Shown piece after piece: positions 23,973-31,741 of a DNA stretch of 64,000 nt. The notes below the pieces were generated by a model. It saw only the letters and a program-made list of their open reading frames with translations, was not told where the DNA came from and did not search any database. Source of the stretch: Bacillota bacterium (GTDB taxonomy: Bacteria; Bacillota; Clostridia; Peptostreptococcales; Anaerovoracaceae); assembly GCA_017442785.1 (NCBI GenBank), contig JAFRZB010000047.1, positions 30,685 through 94,684 of the forward strand, read 5' to 3'. Position 1 is the stretch's first letter. Every line of letters begins with the position of its first letter. The translations under genes and the position numbers were made by a program.

Positions 23973-26012
23973 ATGAAAGAGATAACTATTACAATAGACG
24001 GAAAGAAGTGCAAAGGTTACGAGGGAAATACCGTCCTGGGAATAGCCCGCGCCAACGGAATAGACATACCCTCCCTCTGCTACAACGGCAGGGTAAAGGT
24101 GTACGGAGCCTGCGGCGTCTGTGTGGTGGAGATGGACGGAAGTCCCAAGCTCCAGCGTTCCTGCGCTACGATAGCCACTGACGGGGCTGTGTACCACACC
24201 GATACTCCTCGCGTTAAGCAGGCAAGGAAGGTGGCCTTCGAGCTCATAATGTCCGACCACGAGGGCGACTGCCTGCCTCCGTGCATGCTCAGGTGCCCGG
24301 CAAATACAAACTGCCAGGCCTACATCAAGCAGATAGCTCTGGGCAACGCAAAAGAAGCTACCAGGATAGTAAAGGAGACCAATCCTCTTCCTGCAAGCAT
24401 TGGCCGTGTGTGCCCGCATCCCTGCGAGAAGGACTGCAGGCGCCAGTATGTTGAGGAACCGCTTTCCATAGCGTTCCTTAAGTACTTCGCGGCGGACAAG
24501 GACCTCTTCTCGGAGGACAGGTTCGTTCCGGAAGTGGCTCCCGAGACAGGCAAGAGGGTGGGAATAATAGGCGGAGGCCCGGCAGGTCTTACCGCGGCTT
24601 ACTTCCTGCGCCTTAAGGGCCACGACGTCACAGTCGTTGACCAGATGCCTCACATGGGCGGAATGCTCCGCTACGGCATCCCCGAGTACCGCCTGCCCAA
24701 GGAAGGCATACTCCAGAAGGAGATAGACCAGATCGAAAAGCTCGGCGTCACCATGATAAACGACTACAAGGTCGGCAAGGACGTCAGCTTCGATGATTTC
24801 AGAAAATACTACGATGCTACGGTCATAGCGGTAGGCGCATGGACCCCCAGCAGCATAGGCTGCCCGGGCGAGGACGCTGAAGGCGTATACGGAGGCATAG
24901 ACTTCCTGCGCGGCGTCATAGAAGGAAACGCTCCCGCGATAGGAAAGAACGTTGCCATAGTAGGCGGCGGAAACACCGCTATGGACGCCTGCAGAACTGC
25001 GGTGCGTCTGGGCGCCGAGAACGTCTACGTCATCTACCGCCGTACCGAAGCAGAGATGCCCGCGGAGAAGGTGGAGATAGAAGAGGCAAAGGAAGAGGGC
25101 GTTCAGTTCAAGTTCCTCACCAACCCCGCAGAGATCATAGCGGGAGCCGACGGCAAGGTAAAGCAGATGAAGCTGCAGGTCATGGAGCTCGGTGAGCCTG
25201 ACGAGAGCGGCAGAAGAAAGCCTGTTCCTGTAGAGGGCAAGTTCGAGATCCTTGAGCTGGATTCCGTCATCTCCGCAATAGGCCAGCGCCTCGATCCCTC
25301 CGGACTGGACGGAGTTGCGCTCAACAAGCGCGGAATAATAGCCGCGGATGAGAGCACCTTCCGCACAAATCTTCCGGACGTATTCGCGGTAGGCGACGCC
25401 ACCAACAGGGGCGCCAGCATAGCAATAGAAGCCATAGGCGAGGGCCAGAAGGCCGCCGGCGTCATTGATTCCTTCCTTAAGGGTCACGAGGTGCCGTTCA
25501 GCATGCCTTTCCTCTCCAAACGCGATCCCAAGGACATAGACTTCTCCCCGTGGGAGTCCGCTCCCAGGGCCAAGATGCCTGTAAGAGACGCGGATATCCG
25601 CAACAAGGACTTCGCCGAGGTAAACAAGGGCTTCGATGAGGATACGGCTGTTAAGGAGGCCTTAAGGTGCCTTGAGTGCGGCTGCCACGAGTACGGCAAC
25701 TGCGATCTCATAAAGTTCGCCCAGAGGGAGCCGGATCTTAAGCCGGAGCGCTTCAAGGGCGAAAAGCACCCGTACTTCAAGGAGCAGAAGCTTGTCTGCA
25801 TAGAGCGCGACCAGGGCAAGTGCATAAGCTGCAACCTCTGCGTGCGTGTCTGCGACGAGGAGGTAGGAGCCGGTCTGCTGGGTCTTGTGGGAAGAGGTTT
25901 CAACACTGTCATCAAGCCGGAGTTCAACGATCCCAAGACCATAGAGAAGTGCCTTACCTGCAAGGCCTGCGCCGAGGTCTGCCCGACCGGCGCCCTGAAG
26001 ATAATAGGGTAA
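23973..26012 (+). CDS. GltD/NfnB-like flavoprotein with N-terminal [2Fe-2S] and C-terminal ferredoxin domains
   Basis: 679 residues. The plant-type [2Fe-2S] domain at about 1-75 has Cys in SLCYNGRVKVYGACGVC and RSC. Then comes the GltD-like Fe-S helical domain (PCMLRCPANTNC, CPHPCEKDCRR). The FAD site GIIGGGPAGLTAAY lies near 200 and the NADPH site VGGGNTAMDACRTA near 331. A C-terminal two-cluster ferredoxin (CISCNLCVRVC, CLTCKACAEVCP) lies near 610-676. The start is ATG 23973 (GGGGGT upstream; a GTG one codon earlier is possible). The longer open frame from 23811 runs inside the NuoF-like gene and is rejected. It is the likely NADP(H)-side module of the complex. Confidence 0.9.
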   Translation: MKEITITIDGKKCKGYEGNTVLGIARANGIDIPSLCYNGRVKVYGACGVCVVEMDGSPKLQRSCATIATDGAVYHTDTPRVKQARKVAFELIMSDHEGDCLPPCMLRCPANTNCQAYIKQIALGNAKEATRIVKETNPLPASIGRVCPHPCEKDCRRQYVEEPLSIAFLKYFAADKDLFSEDRFVPEVAPETGKRVGIIGGGPAGLTAAYFLRLKGHDVTVVDQMPHMGGMLRYGIPEYRLPKEGILQKEIDQIEKLGVTMINDYKVGKDVSFDDFRKYYDATVIAVGAWTPSSIGCPGEDAEGVYGGIDFLRGVIEGNAPAIGKNVAIVGGGNTAMDACRTAVRLGAENVYVIYRRTEAEMPAEKVEIEEAKEEGVQFKFLTNPAEIIAGADGKVKQMKLQVMELGEPDESGRRKPVPVEGKFEILELDSVISAIGQRLDPSGLDGVALNKRGIIAADESTFRTNLPDVFAVGDATNRGASIAIEAIGEGQKAAGVIDSFLKGHEVPFSMPFLSKRDPKDIDFSPWESAPRAKMPVRDADIRNKDFAEVNKGFDEDTAVKEALRCLECGCHEYGNCDLIKFAQREPDLKPERFKGEKHPYFKEQKLVCIERDQGKCISCNLCVRVCDEEVGAGLLGLVGRGFNTVIKPEFNDPKTIEKCLTCKACAEVCPTGALKIIG

Positions 26013-26025
26013 ACAGAAGCAATAA

Positions 26026-26055
26026 AAATACCGTCCGGATATCCGGGCGGTATTT
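26026..26055. terminator. Bidirectional terminator between convergent genes
   Basis: Near-perfect inverted repeat 26026-26039/26042-26055 (G.U tolerated). The T run continues past the right arm, and an A run at the left arm serves the minus-strand gene that ends at 26073. Confidence 0.9.
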
Positions 26056-26072
26056 TTTATGTTCGCATTGAG

Positions 26073-26792
26073 CTATTGTTCGTCTGTCGTTACGTTCTCG
26101 ATGTTGTCTCTCTTGGCGCAGAACTTGCAGAGTCTTGTGCGGTTCTCGGCGATGGCCTGATCAACAGTGCCATAGGTGAGAGTCTCGGAAACGTTCAGAG
26201 CGGAGCAGTCGTCGTGGGTGTGGTATACCTTGCCGAACGGGGACCAGTAAACTGTCGTCTCTCCGAGCGCTGCCTCTGCGGCGGTTAGCTCTTCCTGAGA
26301 AACGGGGTTGTAGTCTATGCTGGCGGCTCCGCCTATGATGAGCGCTATTACAGCTGCTATCACGGCGATGGTCTTGGTCTTCTTGTCCAGATCCTTGTTC
26401 GTGAGCATCAGGATGATGATGGGAACGAACGCGAAGCAGGATACTATGACACCCATGTTGTTCCACAGCCAGAATTTGAGAGCGTTCTGCTTGGAGGCCG
26501 GCTTAATGTGGTTTGCCTTCTTCCAGAGCTGGGAACCGATGATGACGCATACCAGATCCAGGACTATGAATGCTATCAGCTGCCAGAGCTGCGGCATGAA
26601 GGTGATGTTGATCTTTCCGAACAGCACCAGAACTGCCAGGATCTCGAATACTATCGCGACGACCCACAGTATGACAGCGCCTGCCCTCAGACCACCCGCG
26701 TTTCCTACAGGCTTTGCTTCCTTAGCGGTATATCCTGAAGGCGTGGTGACGGTAGTCGAAGCAGTGAGCTTCTTTTCTTTCTTTTCTGCCAT
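26073..26792 (-). CDS. Four-helix membrane protein with C-terminal Cys/His tail
   Basis: 239 residues. Polar N-terminus with Lys and Thr, then four hydrophobic helices (about 37-60, 68-90, 110-130, 140-158). The soluble tail has VYWSPFGKVYHTHDDCSAL and RLCKFCAKRD. The H-x(4)-C plus CxxC spacing suggests a metal-binding tail; similar 'GKvYH...C..L' tails occur on other clostridial proteins, but I cannot name the family. Ribosome site AAGGAAAGGAAG. A TATAAT box on the minus strand (26852-26847) is a likely -10. It stands alone between terminators. Confidence 0.75.
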   Translation of the reverse strand: MAEKKEKKLTASTTVTTPSGYTAKEAKPVGNAGGLRAGAVILWVVAIVFEILAVLVLFGKINITFMPQLWQLIAFIVLDLVCVIIGSQLWKKANHIKPASKQNALKFWLWNNMGVIVSCFAFVPIIILMLTNKDLDKKTKTIAVIAAVIALIIGGAASIDYNPVSQEELTAAEAALGETTVYWSPFGKVYHTHDDCSALNVSETLTYGTVDQAIAENRTRLCKFCAKRDNIENVTTDEQ

Positions 26793-26881
26793 GTTATATA
26801 GCTTCCTTTCCTTGAAATATCAATGATGATAATAATTACAGGTACGATTATACAACATTTTTTTTAGTTTGAGTATACTTC

Positions 26882-26910
26882 TTGCATTTTTAGGTAAAAA
26901 AGAGCATAAT
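26882..26910 (+). promoter_or_regulatory. Promoter of the DUF937-like gene
   Basis: TTGCAT (26882-26887), 17-base spacer, CATAAT (26905-26910). It lies in the AT-rich divergent region 26793-26954, which otherwise holds only the minus-strand -10 and a T8 run. Confidence 0.55.
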
Positions 26911-26954
26911 CTTAACAGATAGTTATATGATCTTTACTTTACGGAGGTAATTAA

Positions 26955-27602
26955 ATGGATCTTATGAGCATAATGGGAGCTCTCATGGGGAGCCCCAGCA
27001 CCAGCGGCATCAGCCAGGCAACAGGAGCATCAACTAACGACGTTACCAGCATTCTGGCATCCGCACTTCCTTCTCTCCTTTCCGGAGCGAACAGACAGGC
27101 CACTCAGACTTCTACCGCCACAAGCTTTGCCAAGGCACTTTCATCCCACGCACAGGATGACACTTCCAACCTGGCAGCTTTCTACAACAACGTAGATCTG
27201 AACGACGGAGCTAAGATTATACAGCACCTTTTCGGAAATCAGACCAATTCCATCACCAGAAGCGTTGCAAGCCAGGCCGGCGTAACGCAGAAGCAGGCCC
27301 TTTCCGTTCTTTCAGCGGCCGCTCCTCTTCTGATGAGCCTTATCGGCAAGCAGACCACGGCTCAGACAAAGACCGCGACTACACAGAAGGCAAAGACCGC
27401 TCAGACCACAAGCCTTATGTCCTCGCTGCTCAGCAACGTAGACCTCGGCAGCCTTGCGGGCTCTCTGCTCTCCGGCGCCATCAGCACCAATACCGCCAAG
27501 ACCACTACCAGGTCCACCGCCAAGAAGAGCGGCGGAGTAGACCTCTCCGATGGTCTTGACGCAGGCGACGTGATAGGCATTCTCGGAAACCTGATCAAGT
27601 AA
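26955..27602 (+). CDS. DUF937/YidB-like protein
   Basis: 215 residues. It opens with MDLMSIMGALMG, then alternating helices rich in Ser, Ala, Thr and Gln. Signature-like segments are LASALPSLLSG, IIQHLFGNQ, ALSVLSAAAPLLMSLIGKQ and the end DVIGILGNLIK. These are the repeated 'LP.LL..L' and 'GL..LF' helices of DUF937 proteins. A low-complexity Thr/Lys/Ala linker fills about 138-155 and 177-192. No signal peptide. GGAGG ribosome site. Molecular role is not known for this family. Confidence 0.75.
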   Translation: MDLMSIMGALMGSPSTSGISQATGASTNDVTSILASALPSLLSGANRQATQTSTATSFAKALSSHAQDDTSNLAAFYNNVDLNDGAKIIQHLFGNQTNSITRSVASQAGVTQKQALSVLSAAAPLLMSLIGKQTTAQTKTATTQKAKTAQTTSLMSSLLSNVDLGSLAGSLLSGAISTNTAKTTTRSTAKKSGGVDLSDGLDAGDVIGILGNLIK

Positions 27603-27620
27603 TAAAGCCAAAAAAAGCAA

Positions 27621-27653
27621 AACGACGCGGGTCTTTGCCCGCGCCGTTTTTTT
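27621..27653. terminator. Terminator between convergent genes
   Basis: 11-bp stem 27621-27631/27638-27648 with one mismatch, 6-base loop and a run of seven T. A run of A at 27611-27616 may serve the opposite strand. Confidence 0.88.
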
Positions 27654-27658
27654 ATTTG

Positions 27659-28156
27659 TCAGTCCTCATCCTCCATCAGCATCTCGCAGGTTATGCGCAC
27701 GGCTCTTGCCACTGTCTGAGCGCATTTCTCGCAGCGGCCCTCCATGTTCATGTACATTTCCAGTTCTTTGGGATCGGTAAAATCGAAGGTCCTTCCGAAC
27801 AGCTGCTTGTGAATCTCCGGGCACAGTATGGTCCCGAACTCCTTTTTGAACCTGTCCCTTAGCTCCATGAACTTCGCCTGGGCGGGAGGGAAGAGCCCGG
27901 GATCCTTTGCCTGCTGATCTATCGTCGGGTTGTACTTAAGACCGGTCACCATAAGCGCCGAGCTGTAGGCTCCGCAGGACCCGTAGCCTGCGCCGCCGCC
28001 CCCGGACAGAGACATTGATGCCGTTACGAACTCATCGGGGATAAAATCGAATGCCTGCTTAAGGCCGTACATGGCGCTCCTCCCGCAGACCGAGAACTTC
28101 ATGTGAGTCTCTACGGCAGCGTCCACCGCGCGCTGTATCCTTTCTTCCTTGGTCAT
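27659..28156 (-). CDS. C_GCAxxG_C_C-type putative redox protein
   Basis: 165 residues. The core SGGGGAGYGSCGAYSSALMVTGLKY matches the central motif of the C_GCAxxG_C_C family, with an upstream Cys (FSVCGRSAMY) and later Cys (TILCPEIH, GRCEKCAQTVARAVRITC). The family is predicted to be redox-active through its conserved Cys. Ribosome site GGAGGCGGATA; 12 bases after the esterase stop, so it is the third gene of a minus-strand operon. Confidence 0.85.
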   Translation of the reverse strand: MTKEERIQRAVDAAVETHMKFSVCGRSAMYGLKQAFDFIPDEFVTASMSLSGGGGAGYGSCGAYSSALMVTGLKYNPTIDQQAKDPGLFPPAQAKFMELRDRFKKEFGTILCPEIHKQLFGRTFDFTDPKELEMYMNMEGRCEKCAQTVARAVRITCEMLMEDED

Positions 28157-28168
28157 TATCCGCCTCCG

Positions 28169-29215
28169 TCAGATGTCCAGAGTCTGCTCCGTCATCCAGC
28201 TCATTATGCCGTGCTCGTCGTGGTATGTGGGCACCCAGGACCAGTGGTTCTTCCAGAACCTGTCCTTAAGGCTCAGGTCTTCCTCGGTCGCTATGCCGTA
28301 CTTGGCGAGCTCCTCAGGACTGTAGAGCGTAAGGTGGGCGTTCCTGTTCCCCGCGTCCTTAAGGGCCATTATCCCGTCAACTATGTACTTATGGCGGTAT
28401 ATGGTGTGGTCCACGTAGGCCGTGGCTATCCAGAGCTTGGCCTTCGTAAGTCCTTTAAGTATGTTGAAGGTCTCGGGCGTCATGCTGGGGCAGATTGGGA
28501 CCGCCGCAGCGAACAGGCCTGCTCCTACGCTCAGGGCTCTCAGCGTGCCAGCGCCTCCCATGGACATTCCTGTTACGTATACTCTTCGTCCGTCCACCTT
28601 GCCCTCGGATATCATCCTGCGGATGAGCCCGCAGATCTCCGCCAGGTATTCCCTGTACCATCCGTAAGGACCGGTCTGGTCCGAGTGCGCAAAGTCCGCC
28701 TTGCCGAAGTTCTTTAAAAACTCCTTCATGTCCCGCTCGGGAGCCTGGGGCGCCATTATGTAGAAATCCGGGTATTTCTGCGGGAACTGCGTGCAGCCGT
28801 AGTCCGCCGCTATGTGCGTTATAAGGTCGTCTCCGCCGTTTCCGCCTCCGTGAAGGAACAGTATCAGAGGTCTCGGACCCTGCACCTTCGGGGTGTAGAG
28901 CCTGTAGATGACGTTTCCGTCCTTCTTTATGTCGAAGGCATCCACGCCCTCGCAGCTTTCCGCTGTCATGTCCTTCCTGGTGTAGAGAGCGCCGTCTACG
29001 CTTAAGGTCCATCGGGATCTGTAGTCGAAGTCCTCTGTCTCTATCTTTGCCTGTCCGTCCATAAAGCTGAGGCTGTTTATCTTTACCTGAGAAACGCTGC
29101 CGTCTCTGGCGCTTACGGTAAGGGAAACGTTCTCCGGCGCTTTGTCTGCCGAGACGCAAAAGCCTTTGCCCGTCCAGCCCTGATCCGGGACGTATGAATA
29201 TGAAATGATGCTCAT
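28169..29215 (-). CDS. Alpha/beta-hydrolase esterase
   Basis: 348 residues. An N-terminal beta-rich domain of about 105 residues precedes the hydrolase core RPLILFLHGGGNGGDDL (oxyanion region). Ser218 is the nucleophile in VTGMSMGGAGT. A late His lies in YHDEHGIMSWM; an Asp before it (YVDHTIY) may complete the triad. The layout resembles dienelactone hydrolase or feruloyl-esterase-like S9 relatives. No signal peptide is visible, so it is probably cytoplasmic. Middle gene of a three-gene operon with the duplicated cupin-like protein. Substrate unknown. Confidence 0.83.
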   Translation of the reverse strand: MSIISYSYVPDQGWTGKGFCVSADKAPENVSLTVSARDGSVSQVKINSLSFMDGQAKIETEDFDYRSRWTLSVDGALYTRKDMTAESCEGVDAFDIKKDGNVIYRLYTPKVQGPRPLILFLHGGGNGGDDLITHIAADYGCTQFPQKYPDFYIMAPQAPERDMKEFLKNFGKADFAHSDQTGPYGWYREYLAEICGLIRRMISEGKVDGRRVYVTGMSMGGAGTLRALSVGAGLFAAAVPICPSMTPETFNILKGLTKAKLWIATAYVDHTIYRHKYIVDGIMALKDAGNRNAHLTLYSPEELAKYGIATEEDLSLKDRFWKNHWSWVPTYHDEHGIMSWMTEQTLDI

Positions 29216-29236
29216 GGTCTTCCTTTCCGAAAAGGA

Positions 29237-30133
29237 TCAGTGATTTCCGATGGTTATGAAAACGCAGGGCTTTTCAACTTCCCTGAATACCAGCGGAAGG
29301 TGGAAGTTGCCCTTAGGCATGGCCATTACCGTAGCCTTCGTAAGCATATGATGGTACTGGTCCTTCTCCTCGTCTCCGGTGCAGAAGTCCGCCACGGCGT
29401 GGAGCTCCGTAAGGTCGTCAAGGTCCAGGCTTAGGAGTATCAGGGCCTCGTCGAAATCGTCGTGCTTGTGCGGGTGGTGCTTGCCGTCTGCTCTCCAGGG
29501 CCCAAGGTTATGAGGCTTTTTGACGGTGGACCATGCAAAGGTTATCGGAAGGCCCATGGCGTCTCCCGGGGTGAAGGTAGTCATACCGTCCGAGGCCTGC
29601 TGACGCTCGCCTCCGTAGTGGTAGGGGTCGTTTGCCGAGAAGTTCAGCTCCCTGAAGTTGTCGAAGAAATCTCCGAGGAAGGTGTTCCAGGGCCCCGTGC
29701 ACGGTTCCTTTGAGATATCCGCTGCCGCAGCTTTGAATTCTTTTGTGAGGTTTACGGACATGAAGAAGAAAGGCCTCTTAAGATCTCTTACGACAGGGGA
29801 GAAGTGCGGCGTTCCCTTAGGGATCACCATTACTCTGGGTATGAGAGTGCGGAAGCGTATGCCTTCGGCTCCCATATCTATCTCTATCTCGGCGCCGAGG
29901 TGGAGCATGTCGTCCGGGTCCGAGCTTATGAAGAACAGCGCCTGGTCGTAGTCGTGGACATGCTGACGGTCTGTCTCCTCCGGTATCATTCCGTCCGCGT
30001 CCACCAGGCCGTACTGAAGCGACATGCTGTCCCAGCCGAGGAAGGCAGCGTCCATCAGCGCTCCCTGGCGTATGTTGCCTCTGCGTCCGTGGAACTTAAT
30101 CTCTTTTCTGAATGTTTCCTGTGAATTTGCCAT
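29237..30133 (-). CDS. Duplicated cupin-like protein
   Basis: 298 residues made of two similar halves. Each has an H-x-H-D-x-D-(Q/E)-AL...LS pattern (HVHDYDQALFFISSD; HPHKHDDFDEALILLSLD), then an acidic strand and a (A/V)(M)VIPKG-type turn followed by H (PKGTPHFSPVVRDLKRP; PKGNFHLPLVFREVEKP). This is the metal-site and beta-turn arrangement expected of a bicupin. It is first in the operon with the esterase and C_GCAxxG_C_C gene, with promoter at 30185-30212 and a GGAGGTACATCT ribosome site. Function not recognised; sugar- or aromatic-acid binding or dioxygenase chemistry are both possible. Confidence 0.7.
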   Translation of the reverse strand: MANSQETFRKEIKFHGRRGNIRQGALMDAAFLGWDSMSLQYGLVDADGMIPEETDRQHVHDYDQALFFISSDPDDMLHLGAEIEIDMGAEGIRFRTLIPRVMVIPKGTPHFSPVVRDLKRPFFFMSVNLTKEFKAAAADISKEPCTGPWNTFLGDFFDNFRELNFSANDPYHYGGERQQASDGMTTFTPGDAMGLPITFAWSTVKKPHNLGPWRADGKHHPHKHDDFDEALILLSLDLDDLTELHAVADFCTGDEEKDQYHHMLTKATVMAMPKGNFHLPLVFREVEKPCVFITIGNH

Positions 30134-30184
30134 AGATGTACCTCCGCCTGCTTAAGGCTTCCCGATCATTACCCTTATGTTATT

Positions 30185-30212
30185 ATTTTATCACCACAGG
30201 GAAAAATAACAA
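30185..30212 (-). promoter_or_regulatory. Promoter of the cupin-esterase operon
   Basis: On the minus strand TTGTTA (30212-30207), 16-base spacer, TAAAAT (30190-30185) with the extended TGA before it. Confidence 0.6.
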
Positions 30213-30235
30213 GAAAAACGGCGGAAAAACCGCCG
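30211..30235 (-). terminator. Terminator of the MATE exporter gene
   Basis: Stem CGGCGG/CCGCCG (30219-30224/30230-30235), 5-base loop, then TTTTTCTT on the minus strand. It sits 25 bases after the MATE stop. Confidence 0.88.
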
Positions 30236-30259
30236 CTGTAAAGATAATCAGTGAGGGGG

Positions 30260-31624
30260 TCAGGACTTGGCGCGTATCTCCTTTATCCACTTGCCGCTGC
30301 AGTAGCGGATAAAGCAAACTATGCCCTTGAGCGGGAACTCCACCCTGAGGAAAAGATATACCCAGAACGGGCTCAGATGCCATACGAAGGCCGCCAGAGC
30401 GCCGAGCGGAAGCGATATGAACCAGACGCAGCTGGAGTCTGCCAGAAGCAGGAACCTCGTGTCTCCGCCTCCGCGCAGTATCCCCTTGGAGATGACGTAT
30501 GCCACAGTCTGTATGGGCAGCATGAAGAACGTGGTATTGAGCATCATGTATACCAGCTCCACGGTCTCCGGCTGTATGCTGTAGAAACCTATGTAAAAGT
30601 TCCTGAAGGCCAATATCGGCAGTATCACTGCAAGACCGAAGAGGAAGGAGAGGAGTATGTAGCTGTTGCCCTCGCGCTTGGCCCTGGGGATGTCGCCCTC
30701 TCCGATGGTGTTTCCTATTACTATCGCGGCCGCGCCGGACATTCCCACGTTGAGTATTGATATGAGCTGGATAAGAGATCCCGATATGGAGCTTGCTGAG
30801 GCCATCACCGGGGACATGTGGCCGTATACCACGCTGGTTAGCGAAAGGCTCAGTCCCAGAAGGGTGTCGCTTATGAGCACCGGAACGCTGTATTTTACAT
30901 ACTGCTTTCTGAGGTCTCCTCCCGAAAGAGCAAAGTGCTTTAGCCTGAAGCCGAACTTTTTGTCCTTCAGGACGAAGTACCCGAATACGAAGCAGAACTC
31001 GAAGAGCCTTGCTATTATGGTGCCTACGGCGGCTCCCACGAGCTCCAGCCTCGGAGCGCCGAGCTTTCCGAAAATGAATACCCAGTTGAAGAACAGGTTG
31101 ATGAAGAACGCCGCGGCGGAGCCTATGAGGGATATGCTCACGGTGCCTACGCTCCTTAAGAGGTAGGTGGCAGTTGAGCTTAAGCCCGCAAGAAGGAAGG
31201 TGGAGCCTATAAGCCGCAGGTAGGGGCTTCCGGTGGCAATGACGCCCGGATCGTTTGTAAATATGCGCAGCATAACCTGCGGCCAGCCGACGCAGAGAAG
31301 GGTGAACAGGGCGCAGATGGCCGCGGTCACCTTCAGCGCCATGGACGCGGTGGTGCGCATGGCGTCGTATTCCCTTCTTCCCCAGAACTGGCTGGACATG
31401 ACCACCGCGCCGGAGCCCAGACCCATGCATATGAACTGAAAGAAGTTGTATATCTGGTTCCCGAAGGCGGCGGAGGCAATGGAAATCTCCCCGAAGGATC
31501 CTATCATTAGGTTGTCCAGGAAGTTTATGCCAACCGTTATGAGCTGCTGCAGCACCACCGGAAGCAGCAGTGTTAGTGTCTTTTTAAGGAAAGCCCTGTT
31601 TTTGATCTCGAAAAGACCGTTCAT
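30260..31624 (-). CDS. MATE-family multidrug/metabolite exporter
   Basis: 454 residues from the preferred start, about 12 membrane helices. The N-half has LLLPVVLQQLITVGINFLDNLMIGSFGE and the middle repeat region has VKYSVPVLISDTLLGLSLSL, both in the MatE pattern of the DinF/NorM group. Start choice: the longest frame begins at TTG 31660 inside the -35 box. ATG 31624 lies seven bases after a TATAAT, with no Shine-Dalgarno sequence, so translation probably starts on a leaderless mRNA. It is divergent from the MBOAT gene and ends at its own terminator. Export substrate unknown. Confidence 0.85.
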   Translation of the reverse strand: MNGLFEIKNRAFLKKTLTLLLPVVLQQLITVGINFLDNLMIGSFGEISIASAAFGNQIYNFFQFICMGLGSGAVVMSSQFWGRREYDAMRTTASMALKVTAAICALFTLLCVGWPQVMLRIFTNDPGVIATGSPYLRLIGSTFLLAGLSSTATYLLRSVGTVSISLIGSAAAFFINLFFNWVFIFGKLGAPRLELVGAAVGTIIARLFEFCFVFGYFVLKDKKFGFRLKHFALSGGDLRKQYVKYSVPVLISDTLLGLSLSLTSVVYGHMSPVMASASSISGSLIQLISILNVGMSGAAAIVIGNTIGEGDIPRAKREGNSYILLSFLFGLAVILPILAFRNFYIGFYSIQPETVELVYMMLNTTFFMLPIQTVAYVISKGILRGGGDTRFLLLADSSCVWFISLPLGALAAFVWHLSPFWVYLFLRVEFPLKGIVCFIRYCSGKWIKEIRAKS

Positions 31625-31631
31625 AAACATA

Positions 31632-31660
31632 ATTATACACAGTAATAGCTTTTTATACAA
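31632..31660 (-). promoter_or_regulatory. Promoter abutting the MATE start codon
   Basis: On the minus strand TTGTAT (31660-31655), exactly 17 bases, TATAAT (31637-31632), then seven bases to ATG 31624. Transcription should begin at about 31625-31624, giving a leader of zero or one base. Confidence 0.7.
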
Positions 31661-31711
31661 TATCCGGCGCGCAATAACCGTTGTAATACGTCAACATATA
31701 GTGTATTATTA

Positions 31712-31717
31712 TATAAT
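31712..31717 (+). promoter_or_regulatory. -10 box of the MBOAT operon
   Basis: TATAAT at 31712-31717 with no convincing -35. The predicted leader to ATG 31742 is about 18 bases and lacks a Shine-Dalgarno sequence. Confidence 0.45.
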
Positions 31718-31741
31718 CTGGATAGAAAAAGTACAAAAGAT

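Noticed and set aside
21704-26012. Bifurcating [FeFe]-hydrogenase or complex I operon
   Set aside because: No H-cluster subunit and no membrane Nuo subunits are present; the third gene is GltD/NfnB-like instead.
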